Below, piece by piece: positions 26,928-35,684 of a stretch of 64,000 bases of DNA (positions are counted from its first letter, which is position 1; every line of letters begins with the position of its first letter). Location: positions 124,001 through 188,000 of the forward strand of contig NZ_PJAI02000001.1 of NCBI RefSeq assembly GCF_002843355.2, read 5' to 3'. The notes under the pieces are model-generated. The model did not search any database. It worked only from the letters and a program-made list of their open reading frames with translations, and was not told the DNA's origin. Source of the DNA: Colwellia echini (GTDB lineage: Bacteria > Pseudomonadota > Gammaproteobacteria > Enterobacterales > Alteromonadaceae). A program made the position numbers and the translations under genes.

Positions 26928-27035
26928 CTATTGAGAATAGGTAAAAAGTGAGTCGTAACCATTTAAACATGGATATTACTCACTAGCCGCATAAAACCCA
27001 TCAGGCATTGTGTCTGCTGGCTAACGGAGATAGTT

Positions 27036-27812
27036 ATGAAAAAACAACCTGCATTATTTATCTCTCATGGTTCGCCGATGATGGCGATAGCAGAGAGTAA
27101 AACCTCTCTATTCTTACAGAAGTTAGGAAAATCACTAGTAAGACCGAAAGCTATTATCATGTTCTCAGCGCATTTTGATCGAGCTAATGACATTGTCATT
27201 ACAGCAGGAGAAAATCCCACAACCATTCATGATTTTTATGGCTTTCCGGCGCCGTTATACAATATTCAATATAACGCTCCTGGCTCTCCTGGATTAGCTA
27301 AAAAAATTGCCAAACGTTTTGAGCAAGTAGGATTACACCCAATTCTAGATGAACAGCAAGGGTGGGATCATGGCCTTTGGATCCCATTGCGGTTGATGCT
27401 CCCTACTGCGGATATTCCAATTGTACAAGTTTCTATCAACAGCGCATTAGGTGCTGATGCTAACTATGAATATGGCAAGTTAATGGCGTCACTTAGGGAT
27501 GAAAATATTCTTATTATTGGTTCTGGCAATGTAACTCATAACCTAGCTGAATTTTCTAGGCCATCCGTGGGAAGTGAAAAACGCGTTAAGGCATTTACCA
27601 AGTGGGTAAATGAGAAGGTTTCAAGCGCACAGATCGAGTCTTTAATAGATTATATGAATGCTGCACCTGATGCCTTATTCAACCATCCAACACAGGAGCA
27701 TTTCTTACCGTTTATTGCTGCACTGGGAGCTAGTGAAACAGGAAAAGGTGAGCTAATACATCAGGACATAGAGCATGGCATATTAGCGATGGATGCATAT
27801 CGCTTTGAATAG
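27036..27812 (+). CDS. DODA-type extradiol ring-cleavage dioxygenase (YgiD-like)
   Basis: This 258-aa class III extradiol dioxygenase family protein has the metal-site residues of the family: FISHGSPM (~9-16), MFSAHFDR (~45-52), GWDHGLWIPL (~108-117) and a late histidine in GSGNVTHNL (~170). Known relatives open catechol-type rings (DOPA 4,5-dioxygenase; E. coli YgiD). The natural substrate here is unknown. GGAG lies 7 nt upstream of the ATG. With DoxX and the divergent LysR it forms a module found in many proteobacteria that I would read as handling aromatic or quinone electrophiles (inference). Confidence 0.88.
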   Translation: MKKQPALFISHGSPMMAIAESKTSLFLQKLGKSLVRPKAIIMFSAHFDRANDIVITAGENPTTIHDFYGFPAPLYNIQYNAPGSPGLAKKIAKRFEQVGLHPILDEQQGWDHGLWIPLRLMLPTADIPIVQVSINSALGADANYEYGKLMASLRDENILIIGSGNVTHNLAEFSRPSVGSEKRVKAFTKWVNEKVSSAQIESLIDYMNAAPDALFNHPTQEHFLPFIAALGASETGKGELIHQDIEHGILAMDAYRFE

Positions 27813-27871
27813 CTAAATAGGTGTTAGTTCTTTTATATTTTTACTTTTACTTTAAGTAAGGGGTATTACCA

Positions 27872-27964
27872 ATGTCGCAATCGAAAAAAAGATTAGGTTA
27901 TTTGAGCTTCAATTTAATAGGAAAAAAGTCACTAGTACGACTGATTTGCAACATAACGTTTTAA
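27872..27964 (+). CDS. Possible 30-aa small protein
   Basis: This short open frame has AAGGGG about 9 nt before its ATG. It encodes a basic peptide (MSQSKKRLGYLSFNLIGKKS...) with a slightly hydrophobic end. I recognise nothing in it. It may be a small gene, a degraded remnant or chance. Confidence 0.2.
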   Translation: MSQSKKRLGYLSFNLIGKKSLVRLICNITF

Positions 27965-28011
27965 TGGATCGTTAATTTATCTGAATTTTTAGGGAGATAA
28001 GTAATCAAAAG

Positions 28012-28088
28012 TGGTCGGTGATGCAAGATTCGAACTTGCGACCCCTTGGACCCAAACCAAGTGCGCTACCAAGCTGCGCTAATCACCG
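28012..28088 (-). tRNA. tRNA-Pro (anticodon TGG)
   Basis: A 77-nt cloverleaf with acceptor stem CGGTGAT/ATCACCG, discriminator A and encoded CCA. The anticodon loop TTTGGGT carries TGG. D-loop (GCGCAGCTTGGTAGCGC) and T-arm (GTTCGAATC) are canonical. It lies 46 nt downstream of tRNA-His on the same strand and is probably cut from the same transcript. Confidence 0.97.
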
Positions 28089-28134
28089 ACATGTTTAACT
28101 TTTTTGAACTACTACTTCAGGAAGAAGTAAAAGA

Positions 28135-28211
28135 TGGGGTGGCTAAAGGGACTTGAACCCTCGACAACCGGAATCACAATCCGGGGCTCTACCAACTGAG
28201 CTATAGCCACC
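28135..28211 (-). tRNA. tRNA-His (anticodon GTG)
   Basis: A 77-nt tRNA with the extended acceptor stem GGTGGCTA/TAGCCACC typical of tRNA-His, including the encoded G at -1, and encoded CCA. The anticodon loop TTGTGAT carries GTG. First gene of a His-Pro pair; E. coli has Arg-His-Leu-Pro in one operon, so Arg and Leu are missing here. Confidence 0.97.
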
Positions 28212-28303
28212 ATTGAGATGTACTACTACATATTCGAAAAGTATATGACTATTATTAGACAAGTATTTGAAGAGTATGCGTGCTGCTCTTTAACAGCGGG
28301 GCG

Positions 28304-28333
28304 ATTGTATTGTATTTTGCCTTATGTTGACAA
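28304..28333 (-). promoter_or_regulatory. Stable-RNA-type promoter for tRNA-His-Pro
   Basis: On the minus strand TTGTCA (complement of 28328-28333) and TACAAT (complement of 28304-28309) are 18 nt apart, followed at once by the GC-rich discriminator CGCCCCGC. That pattern marks tRNA/rRNA promoters under stringent control. It lies ~90 nt before tRNA-His. The gap from here to 28620 shows no gene. Confidence 0.72.
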
Positions 28334-28620
28334 GCAAAAAATTCATATTTGTAGGGTTTTTTAAAGGTTATGCCATTATTGTATTAAATCACGCTTAATA
28401 TTGGCTTAAGTTTGCATTGTCCCGAGGGAATGGGGGGGAATTAGGAGTTATTATACGTTTAAAATAATCATCAACTTGCAATGCTAATCAAATTTAATTA
28501 GTGCTACTAGTTGATGCAGTTGTTATTAATATAGTCATTAACTAACTCTAGCTTACAACTTTAGCCATAATTTACATTACAGCTAAAGTTATAATTTTAG
28601 GCTTAATTTTAGACTTAGTA

Positions 28621-30987
28621 TTAATACATTAATTTCATTTCTAAGTTTTGAACCACTTCAACTTCACCAGAATTAACCATAGTGTTATTAATTGGTTTTT
28701 GACCTTTTTCACCCCAAAGAATGGCAATTAATTTAACTGGGTTATTTTTAAAAGTATTGTTAGCAAATGATACTTTAACAATACCGCGGTTTTTCATTAA
28801 TAAACCACCTTTTACGCCAGAGTTGGTTACTGTGTTGTTTTCAAAAACGAAGTTACCACCAATAGTTGACTCATCATAACCACCACGATGGTAATCAACG
28901 ATTAAACCAGCGTTGTTGTCAAACGTAGTGTTAGTAATCGTTAAGAATTCAACGTTGTAATCACCTTTGTCATCATTTTCTTTATTTAAGATGAAGCCAT
29001 TTTGGTTATTACTGATAACTGAATCTTCAACAGTAATGTTGTCGGCAAATGATGCTTTAGATACTTCTAATACGCTTATGAAGTTACTAACTGTCGAGTT
29101 TTTAATTGATAAATCATACGCTTTAGACATATTTTTATCTAAGGTTGTGAAAGCATTTTGCTTGTTGTTACCTTTGATTATCACGCTATCTAAATGTAAG
29201 TAGCCTTTTGGCTGCATAGAAAACGCAGTATCAGCTGAAGTAAAGTTAATGATTGCTTTGTTTTCTTTATCAGCAGAAACAAAGGTGATTTCTTTATTGA
29301 TATCAAGTGTACTATCAACTGTATATTCTGCAGCTGTTAGTTCAATAATGTCACCAGAAGTTGCATTAGCTAGCGCTTGTGTTAACTCTTCAGTGGTAAG
29401 GGCTTTGAAAGTAGTTGCTTCTTTAGCTTCTTTCTCTGCTACAAACCAGTTAGTACCGTATTTAGTTCTATCAAATAAGCTAGTACCTTTAGCTACAGGG
29501 CTAATAAATGCGCCAACAGCTTTATGATCAGCTCTTTCATGGCCTAATAAGTCAGTCGTGATCTTATCAAAGTCAAAACCGTTATAAACATCAGTGTTGT
29601 TAGTTGTTGGCACTACTAAGTATTGGCTAACTTTTTCCATGGTCATGGCTTGCGTGATAATACCGTCAGTTGCTATACCCGTTTTGTTGGCGTTATTAGA
29701 AAAGTTATTTTTAAAGGTAATCCCGTCAACTTTGTCGTAATTATAAATAGGGTGTTCGGCAGTGTCTGTATTGTAAATAGAGTTGTTAGCGAAAACAGTA
29801 CGAGTTGGTCTTGCAGAACGAATTTCAGAGGCAGGTAATACAGCACTTTGCTCTACGTTAGAGCCAACACTGAAATACCAAGGTGTTGGTGTTTCAACAA
29901 ACGAGTTGAAAGCAACAACGGCATCAGTTACTTGGTTGTATCTGTTTTGTGGTGACTTAGGAATACCGTTCATTACCGCAATTGGTGCTCTAAATTTTTC
30001 ACCCGTTAACTTGTAGAAGTAGTTATTTGTGATCCAGTGACCTGTATTTACAACACGAATACCACCAAATTCTTCAGACTCACCATTACCAATAAACATG
30101 TTACCGTCAATAGTTGCGTAGTTACCGTGGCGTACTACCAACGAACCTTCACTTTCAAAGAAAACGTTGTTTTTAAATTGGTTGTAGTTTGATTTACTTG
30201 AAATTATTTCTACTTCACCGTTACAACGATCAAAAAAGTTGTTTTCAACATTGGTGTAAGAAGGTGTCATTGAGGTATAGCTGTTACCAATTTGTAAGGT
30301 TTCACCATGAGGGCCACCTTTTCTTGGGCGAGGGCCAAAATGGTTATTGATAATTTGATGGTGATTTTTTATATGTTGATTACCCTTTAAATTCACCATA
30401 ACGGTTGGGCCAAAGTTAGACTTACCCGCAATATAGTTATTACTTAATTCATTGTTGCGACCCCATAACTCAACCCAGTGATCTGACGTATGTCTGTCTA
30501 GTTGAGTGAATTCTTCAATAACGCTGTTAGTTACTTTAGAATTGAAAGCAATTTGTTCATCGTTAATTTTAAAATTAATTAGGGTTTTAGTTGGTGTGTA
30601 ACCATTTCTAAAATATAAACCATCAACAATTAGGTAGTTACCACCTAATACTAAGTTAGATTGACCTTCGATGAAAACTTTACCAGCGGTTTCGGCTTTC
30701 AAAGTAATTGGGCTTTGTTCAGTGCCTTCACCGTAAAATTTGATTTTAATGTCAGTGTAGGTACCGTTTTTCAATACAATGTTGTCGCCAGCTTTGGCAT
30801 TTTTAATCGCAGACTTTAGCTCTTGTTCGTTACTTACTAATACTTCATTACCTGCAATGGTTTTTGATTGAGCGTCTTTAGTTGAGGAAGCACTTGTTGC
30901 ATGATTAGTAGCATCAGTTGAATTTGATGGCTCATTACAAGCACTCAAAGCTAAGGTTATACACGTTACTAGCAAACATTTTTTCAT
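28621..30987 (-). CDS. PL6-family alginate lyase-like lipoprotein
   Basis: This 788-aa exported lipoprotein has the lipobox signal LLVTCITLALSAC. Residues ~50-500 match the chondroitinase-B/PL6 parallel beta-helix (SNEQELKSAIKNAKAGDNIV, KGGPHGETLQIGN, NGEVEIISSKSNYN, SLVVRHGNYATIDGN with the catalytic Lys/Arg neighbourhood). Residues ~535-780 form a second beta-helix-like region rich in Asn (SNNQNGF, FDNNAGLIVDYH, FENNTVTN). PL6 enzymes cut alginate by beta-elimination at the cell surface or in the periplasm. No other alginate gene is nearby. GAAGATATT precedes the ATG. Confidence 0.85.
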   Translation of the reverse strand: MKKCLLVTCITLALSACNEPSNSTDATNHATSASSTKDAQSKTIAGNEVLVSNEQELKSAIKNAKAGDNIVLKNGTYTDIKIKFYGEGTEQSPITLKAETAGKVFIEGQSNLVLGGNYLIVDGLYFRNGYTPTKTLINFKINDEQIAFNSKVTNSVIEEFTQLDRHTSDHWVELWGRNNELSNNYIAGKSNFGPTVMVNLKGNQHIKNHHQIINNHFGPRPRKGGPHGETLQIGNSYTSMTPSYTNVENNFFDRCNGEVEIISSKSNYNQFKNNVFFESEGSLVVRHGNYATIDGNMFIGNGESEEFGGIRVVNTGHWITNNYFYKLTGEKFRAPIAVMNGIPKSPQNRYNQVTDAVVAFNSFVETPTPWYFSVGSNVEQSAVLPASEIRSARPTRTVFANNSIYNTDTAEHPIYNYDKVDGITFKNNFSNNANKTGIATDGIITQAMTMEKVSQYLVVPTTNNTDVYNGFDFDKITTDLLGHERADHKAVGAFISPVAKGTSLFDRTKYGTNWFVAEKEAKEATTFKALTTEELTQALANATSGDIIELTAAEYTVDSTLDINKEITFVSADKENKAIINFTSADTAFSMQPKGYLHLDSVIIKGNNKQNAFTTLDKNMSKAYDLSIKNSTVSNFISVLEVSKASFADNITVEDSVISNNQNGFILNKENDDKGDYNVEFLTITNTTFDNNAGLIVDYHRGGYDESTIGGNFVFENNTVTNSGVKGGLLMKNRGIVKVSFANNTFKNNPVKLIAILWGEKGQKPINNTMVNSGEVEVVQNLEMKLMY

Positions 30988-31061
30988 AATATCTTCTTTT
31001 TTAATTAATTAGGTATCTTGAGTTAGCTATAACTAAACTAAGACTATTTTATTTAAAGATA

Positions 31062-31083
31062 ACCCTGTTATTTAAAACAGGGT
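31062..31083 (-). terminator. Terminator after the RND operon
   Basis: ACCCTGTT (31062-31069) pairs with AACAGGGT (31076-31083) across a 6-nt loop, 11 nt past the RND permease stop. The minus-strand tail is AT-rich (TATCTTTAAAT). Confidence 0.65.
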
Positions 31084-31093
31084 AAGTTATTTA

Positions 31094-34000
31094 TTATACT
31101 TGTGTTGTTATTTTTTGTTGCTCACTTGTTGTTTCACCAAACAAGAATGTTTTTATACGTTCAACAAGTAAGTAGTTTACCGGTACTAATATTAATGTGA
31201 TAAATGTCGCGAATAAAATACCAAACCCTAATGAAACTGCCATTGGAATTAAAAATTGTGCTTGAGTTGATTGCTCAAACAATAACGGCATTAAACCAAT
31301 AAAGGTAGTTAAACTGGTTAGCATAACAGGTCTAAAACGCGATGCTCCTGCGGTTAATACGGCTTGCATCAACTCTCCGCCTTCAAGGCGTTTTTTATTG
31401 ATAAAATCAACCAATACTAATGAGTCATTAACTACAACACCTATCAAGGCAAGCATACCTAACAAACTCATAATGGTTAATGGCATGCCCATGATCCAAT
31501 GTCCTAAAACAGCACCTATCATCCCAAATGGAATAATGCTCATCACTATAAGTGGCTGTAAGTACGATTTAAATGGAATAGCTAGTAAAGCATAAATAAT
31601 AAAGAATACAAAGATTAATGCCCAACCTAGCGAGCCAAAAGATTCTCGCTGCTCTTGTGCTTCACCTTCTAGAGAATGACTTACGCCTGGGTATTGCACC
31701 ATTAATTCATCTAAGTAAGCTTTTAAATCAGCTTGAAGTACCGTCATATTGGTATTGGTTTTTTCAACATCAGCAATAATATTGGCAGTACGGTAGCGAT
31801 CAATTCTTGAAATGGTTGACGGGCTTTTACCCGGCAAGAACTTGGCTACATGAGACAGTGGAACTGAGCCACCTGTTGGCGTGGTAATTATAATATCTTC
31901 TAAATCAGCCATAGTACGACGCTCTTCTAATGGCAATCTAACCATTACGCGTACATCGTCTCGCCCACGTTGAATACGTTGTACTTGTGAACCAAAAAAT
32001 GATTCACGCACTTGTTTTGACACGCCAACAAGCGTTAAACCTAAAGCTTTACCTTGTTCAGTTAATTCAATTTGCAGCTCTTCTTTACCATTAGACAAGC
32101 TATCAGCAATATCAAATACTGTTGGATAGGTCGCTAATCTAGTTTTTACTTTCTCTGAAACTTCTTTCAAAGTGGCTAATGAATTACCTTTTAATTGTAC
32201 GTCAATTGGATCCGATGAACGACCAACTTCAGCTCTAAAGGTTATGCTTTCAGCGCCGGGAATCGGACCAATTAAATTTCGCCATTCACGTACTAATTCA
32301 CTTGAGGTTATCGCCAGTTCACGTGACTCTGGTGGGGTTATTTCAAAACGAACACTACCTTCGTTTGTTACGCCACCACGGCCACCTGCGCTTGCTAATA
32401 TATTAAGAATTACACTTTTATTTGTGGTTGGTTCAATATACTTGTCGCGTAATAACTCAGCTTTATCTGCCATTTTAACTATGTATTTATTGGTTACTTC
32501 AAATGGCGTACCAGCTGGTAGAGTAATTGATGCGCGTATTGTTTCACTTGGAATACGAGGGAAGAAAATAAATTTACTCCAGCCACTCATAATAAGTGCC
32601 ACAATCACTAAAAAGACACCAACAAAACCTAATAATGTAGCGGCTTTATGACTTAAAGCGCGCTTTAATAGTGGTTGATAAAAACGAATGATTGCATGTT
32701 CAAAGCCATCAGCGAATGATTGTTGTAGTTGACTAAATTTTGATTGTTTGGTGGTTTGTGAACGTAACTTTAAGTTTTTTAAATGCGACGGTAAAACAAA
32801 CTTTGACTCAATTAAAGAGAAGATCAGTACCGGAATAACGATGACCGGAATTTGCGCAAATAAAGCACCACGGTTACCTTCAATAAAAGCTAATGGTAGA
32901 AAAGCCGCTACGGTTGTTAACACACCAAAGGTCACAGGTGTTGCTACTTCTTGGGTGCCTTTTATGGCTGCTTCTTCACCTGATTCAGAGGTTTTTAAAT
33001 GGGTATAAATATTTTCGCCGGTGACAATGGCGTCGTCCACCACAATCCCTAAAACTAAGATAAAAGCGAATAAACTCATGATATTTAAGGTGACGCCAAA
33101 TATTGGCATCATGATAAAAGCACCCATGAATGATACTGGTATACCAATAAACACCCAAAATGCGATTGAAGGTCTTAAAAATAAAGTTAATAAAGCGAGT
33201 ACTAAAATACCACCTTGTAGGGCGCTTGTTGTTAAAGTCGATATACGGTTTTTAACAATTTGAGAGTCGTCATCCCAAAAGCTTAATTCAACACCTACAG
33301 GTAGGCTACTTTGTTTATTGTTGATATAGGTTCGAACAGCCGCCGCTACTTCTATCGCACTTTGTTGGCCGATACGATAAACATCAAGAAAAGCAGCTCT
33401 TTTACCGTTAAAGCGAGCGCGTACTGGCATTTCTTCAAATGAGTCTGAAACAATGGCAATATCGCTTAGACGAATGATTGAACCATCAACATTGGTTTTT
33501 ATGGCAATTCGGTCGAATTCATCTTTACGGTAAGCTTGCCCTTTAGAGCTCAGTAAAATATCGCCGCCTTGGGTTCTTAAATTACCGGCAGAAACATCGG
33601 TACTTGAGTTAGCAATAGCAGCAGAAATTTGGCCAATGGTTAAATCATATTGGCGTAATTTGTCTTGTGGTACTTCAATTGAGACTTCGTAGTTACGCAC
33701 ACCTTTCAAGTCTACTTGGGTGATGGCTGGATCTTTAAGTAAATCATCAAGTATTTGTTCTGCGTATTCTCGAGTTTCTTTTTCACTATAAATACTGGCA
33801 ACCGTTACTGCTATTACATCACGCTTACGTGTTGCTAAAGAAACAACGGGTTTTTCGGCATCAGCTGGAAAAGTATTAATTTCATCAACGCGACTTTTAA
33901 TATCTGCGAGCATTTCGCGCGGATCGTAACCTGAATCTACTTCAATACTTACCTGAGAAGATCCCTCAGATGATTGACTAGATATTTCTTTAACACCCTC

Positions 34001-34219
34001 TAAATCTTGCACCGCTTCTTCAATGCGAATAGAAATACTCTTTTCTACATCTTCAGGCGTTGCGCCACGTAATGATACGCTAACGTTAATTCGGTCGGTT
34101 TCAAAAGAAGGGAATACTTCTAATGGAATACGATTAGATAAACTAAATAAACCTGCTATTACAATAGTGATTAATAGTAAGTTGGCGGCAACGTGATTTC
34201 GAGCGAACCAAGCAATCAT
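31094..34219 (-). CDS. RND-family efflux permease
   Basis: This 1041-aa AcrB/MexF-type inner-membrane pump has twelve hydrophobic segments and two large periplasmic loops. The proton-relay segment LGIVVDDAIVTGENIYTHLK (~residues 390-410) keeps the paired aspartates, and ALIGVVVNDSLVLVDFINKK marks TM10. It exports hydrophobic compounds through the adaptor and outer-membrane genes upstream. Third gene of a minus-strand operon: its ATG shares one base with the adaptor stop (TAATG). The substrate range is unknown. The hydrophobic-amphiphile class (HAE-1) is favoured over the metal class by the TM4 pattern. Confidence 0.93.
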   Translation of the reverse strand: MIAWFARNHVAANLLLITIVIAGLFSLSNRIPLEVFPSFETDRINVSVSLRGATPEDVEKSISIRIEEAVQDLEGVKEISSQSSEGSSQVSIEVDSGYDPREMLADIKSRVDEINTFPADAEKPVVSLATRKRDVIAVTVASIYSEKETREYAEQILDDLLKDPAITQVDLKGVRNYEVSIEVPQDKLRQYDLTIGQISAAIANSSTDVSAGNLRTQGGDILLSSKGQAYRKDEFDRIAIKTNVDGSIIRLSDIAIVSDSFEEMPVRARFNGKRAAFLDVYRIGQQSAIEVAAAVRTYINNKQSSLPVGVELSFWDDDSQIVKNRISTLTTSALQGGILVLALLTLFLRPSIAFWVFIGIPVSFMGAFIMMPIFGVTLNIMSLFAFILVLGIVVDDAIVTGENIYTHLKTSESGEEAAIKGTQEVATPVTFGVLTTVAAFLPLAFIEGNRGALFAQIPVIVIPVLIFSLIESKFVLPSHLKNLKLRSQTTKQSKFSQLQQSFADGFEHAIIRFYQPLLKRALSHKAATLLGFVGVFLVIVALIMSGWSKFIFFPRIPSETIRASITLPAGTPFEVTNKYIVKMADKAELLRDKYIEPTTNKSVILNILASAGGRGGVTNEGSVRFEITPPESRELAITSSELVREWRNLIGPIPGAESITFRAEVGRSSDPIDVQLKGNSLATLKEVSEKVKTRLATYPTVFDIADSLSNGKEELQIELTEQGKALGLTLVGVSKQVRESFFGSQVQRIQRGRDDVRVMVRLPLEERRTMADLEDIIITTPTGGSVPLSHVAKFLPGKSPSTISRIDRYRTANIIADVEKTNTNMTVLQADLKAYLDELMVQYPGVSHSLEGEAQEQRESFGSLGWALIFVFFIIYALLAIPFKSYLQPLIVMSIIPFGMIGAVLGHWIMGMPLTIMSLLGMLALIGVVVNDSLVLVDFINKKRLEGGELMQAVLTAGASRFRPVMLTSLTTFIGLMPLLFEQSTQAQFLIPMAVSLGFGILFATFITLILVPVNYLLVERIKTFLFGETTSEQQKITTQV

Positions 34220-35682
34220 TAGTTATTCACCTTCGCGTTAGTCGTACTTTCAGAATTTACTTTATCTCTTTTAGCTTTTCGTTCGGCAATTAATTGATCA
34301 ACGCTAATACCTTTTTGCTCAGCCATTTGTTCAAGTTTTGCACGACGTTCGGCCGGTGATTTGGCTCCGCCTTTAGCTGAGTCTGATGATTGTGCGGTGT
34401 TACTCGGTAATTCTCCTGAAATCGCAACTGGTGTACCAGAACTTACTTGACCTAGGGCAGTAATAACCAGTTCGTCTCCAGCATTTAAGCCGCGAGATAC
34501 AATAGACTCAGTACCATTTTGCCAATCTAATTCAATCTCTTTGCGCATTAATAAACCGTCTTTTACGGTATAAACGTAACTACCTTGGTAAATAGCACTG
34601 CTTGGTATGACTAAAGCATTTTCGACGTCACGGCCGGTAATTTCAGCCGTTACGTATTGTCCCATTTTAATTTGTGCACCTTGGTTATACATGCTGTCGT
34701 ATGGACGAATTATTTGGGCAACCACATACAATTGTTGTGACATTTCATCAATGGCACTTTCGGTTCTTACAATTTGGCCTTGCCATACTTGTTTGCCAAG
34801 TAGGTCAGAAGAAATAACAACGTTACTGATTTGTTCGTTTTCGCTGTCTTGTAATTCATATTTCTCATGGGCGTTGCGGTATTCTTCAGGCAACTTCATT
34901 AGTGGTAAGTCTTTGTTCTTAATTGGTAAACGTATTTCTACGTAATCAACAGAGAAAATATCAGCAAGTTGGGTGTTACTTGATACAACTTGACCAATAT
35001 CAACATATTTCTTTAAAACACGACCTGCAAATGGCGCAACAATTTTGGTACGCTCAAGTGATAGCTGAGCTTTATCAAGTTGTGCTTGCGCTGATAATAC
35101 TTGTGCTTTGGCGGCTTCTTGTTGTGGTTGGCGTAACACTAGGGCATTGGGCTCTTTGCCGTTGCCTAGTCTTGCCCAGTCTGCTTTTGCTTGGCTGACA
35201 CGGGCTTCTTCTTCTTGAAATGCTTGGTTGGCTGACATTAAACTTGCTTTTGCAATGTTAACTTCTGCACGGTGATCTCTATCGTCAAGTTGAATTAGCA
35301 CATCGCCTTGTTCGAAAAAGCCCCCAGCTCTAAACTGTTTACTTACTTTAGTTATTTGTCCTGATACTTGGGCAAATAATACACTTTGTGTACGTGGTTG
35401 CACGGTACCAAAACTTTGTATCATTACCGGATATGTTTGCGGCTGAATAGTAATAGTTTCTACTGTCATTTGTGGTGCTTTTGATGGTTTACCACGTTGG
35501 CTTTCTGGTGGATTATTGGTAATTAACATAACCAATGCGATGGTGATAATAATGATAATTACCGGTAATAATATTTTTTTATAGCCAGTTTGAGTCTTAG
35601 GGTTATCGTTCATATTGTCACTATGTTTACTAGATGTATTATCGTTAGAAGTTGTGTTGTTTGAGTGCTTAGCTGTAGACAT
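34219..35682 (-). CDS. RND efflux periplasmic adaptor (membrane fusion protein)
   Basis: This 487-aa adaptor links the RND permease to the outer-membrane channel. An N-terminal anchor helix (~33-52, ILLPVIIIIITIALVMLI) follows a 30-residue Ser/Asn-rich cytoplasmic lead. Then come the lipoyl/barrel-sandwich halves around a coiled coil (GQITKVSKQFRAGGFFEQGD, AQAQLDKAQLSLERTKIVAP, FAGRVLKKYVDIGQVV) and beta-barrel/MP domains. The C-terminal ~70 residues are charged and low in complexity. It starts 2 nt after the upstream gene's stop. Confidence 0.92.
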   Translation of the reverse strand: MSTAKHSNNTTSNDNTSSKHSDNMNDNPKTQTGYKKILLPVIIIIITIALVMLITNNPPESQRGKPSKAPQMTVETITIQPQTYPVMIQSFGTVQPRTQSVLFAQVSGQITKVSKQFRAGGFFEQGDVLIQLDDRDHRAEVNIAKASLMSANQAFQEEEARVSQAKADWARLGNGKEPNALVLRQPQQEAAKAQVLSAQAQLDKAQLSLERTKIVAPFAGRVLKKYVDIGQVVSSNTQLADIFSVDYVEIRLPIKNKDLPLMKLPEEYRNAHEKYELQDSENEQISNVVISSDLLGKQVWQGQIVRTESAIDEMSQQLYVVAQIIRPYDSMYNQGAQIKMGQYVTAEITGRDVENALVIPSSAIYQGSYVYTVKDGLLMRKEIELDWQNGTESIVSRGLNAGDELVITALGQVSSGTPVAISGELPSNTAQSSDSAKGGAKSPAERRAKLEQMAEQKGISVDQLIAERKAKRDKVNSESTTNAKVNN

Positions 35683-35684
35683 GT

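Noticed and set aside
28012..28211. tRNA genes as an integration site for a genomic island
   Set aside because: No integrase, no direct repeat of the tRNA 3' end and no island-type genes lie nearby.
32172..32651. 159-aa antisense frame inside the RND permease gene
   Set aside because: The minus-strand protein has clear family motifs throughout, so the plus frame is a shadow.
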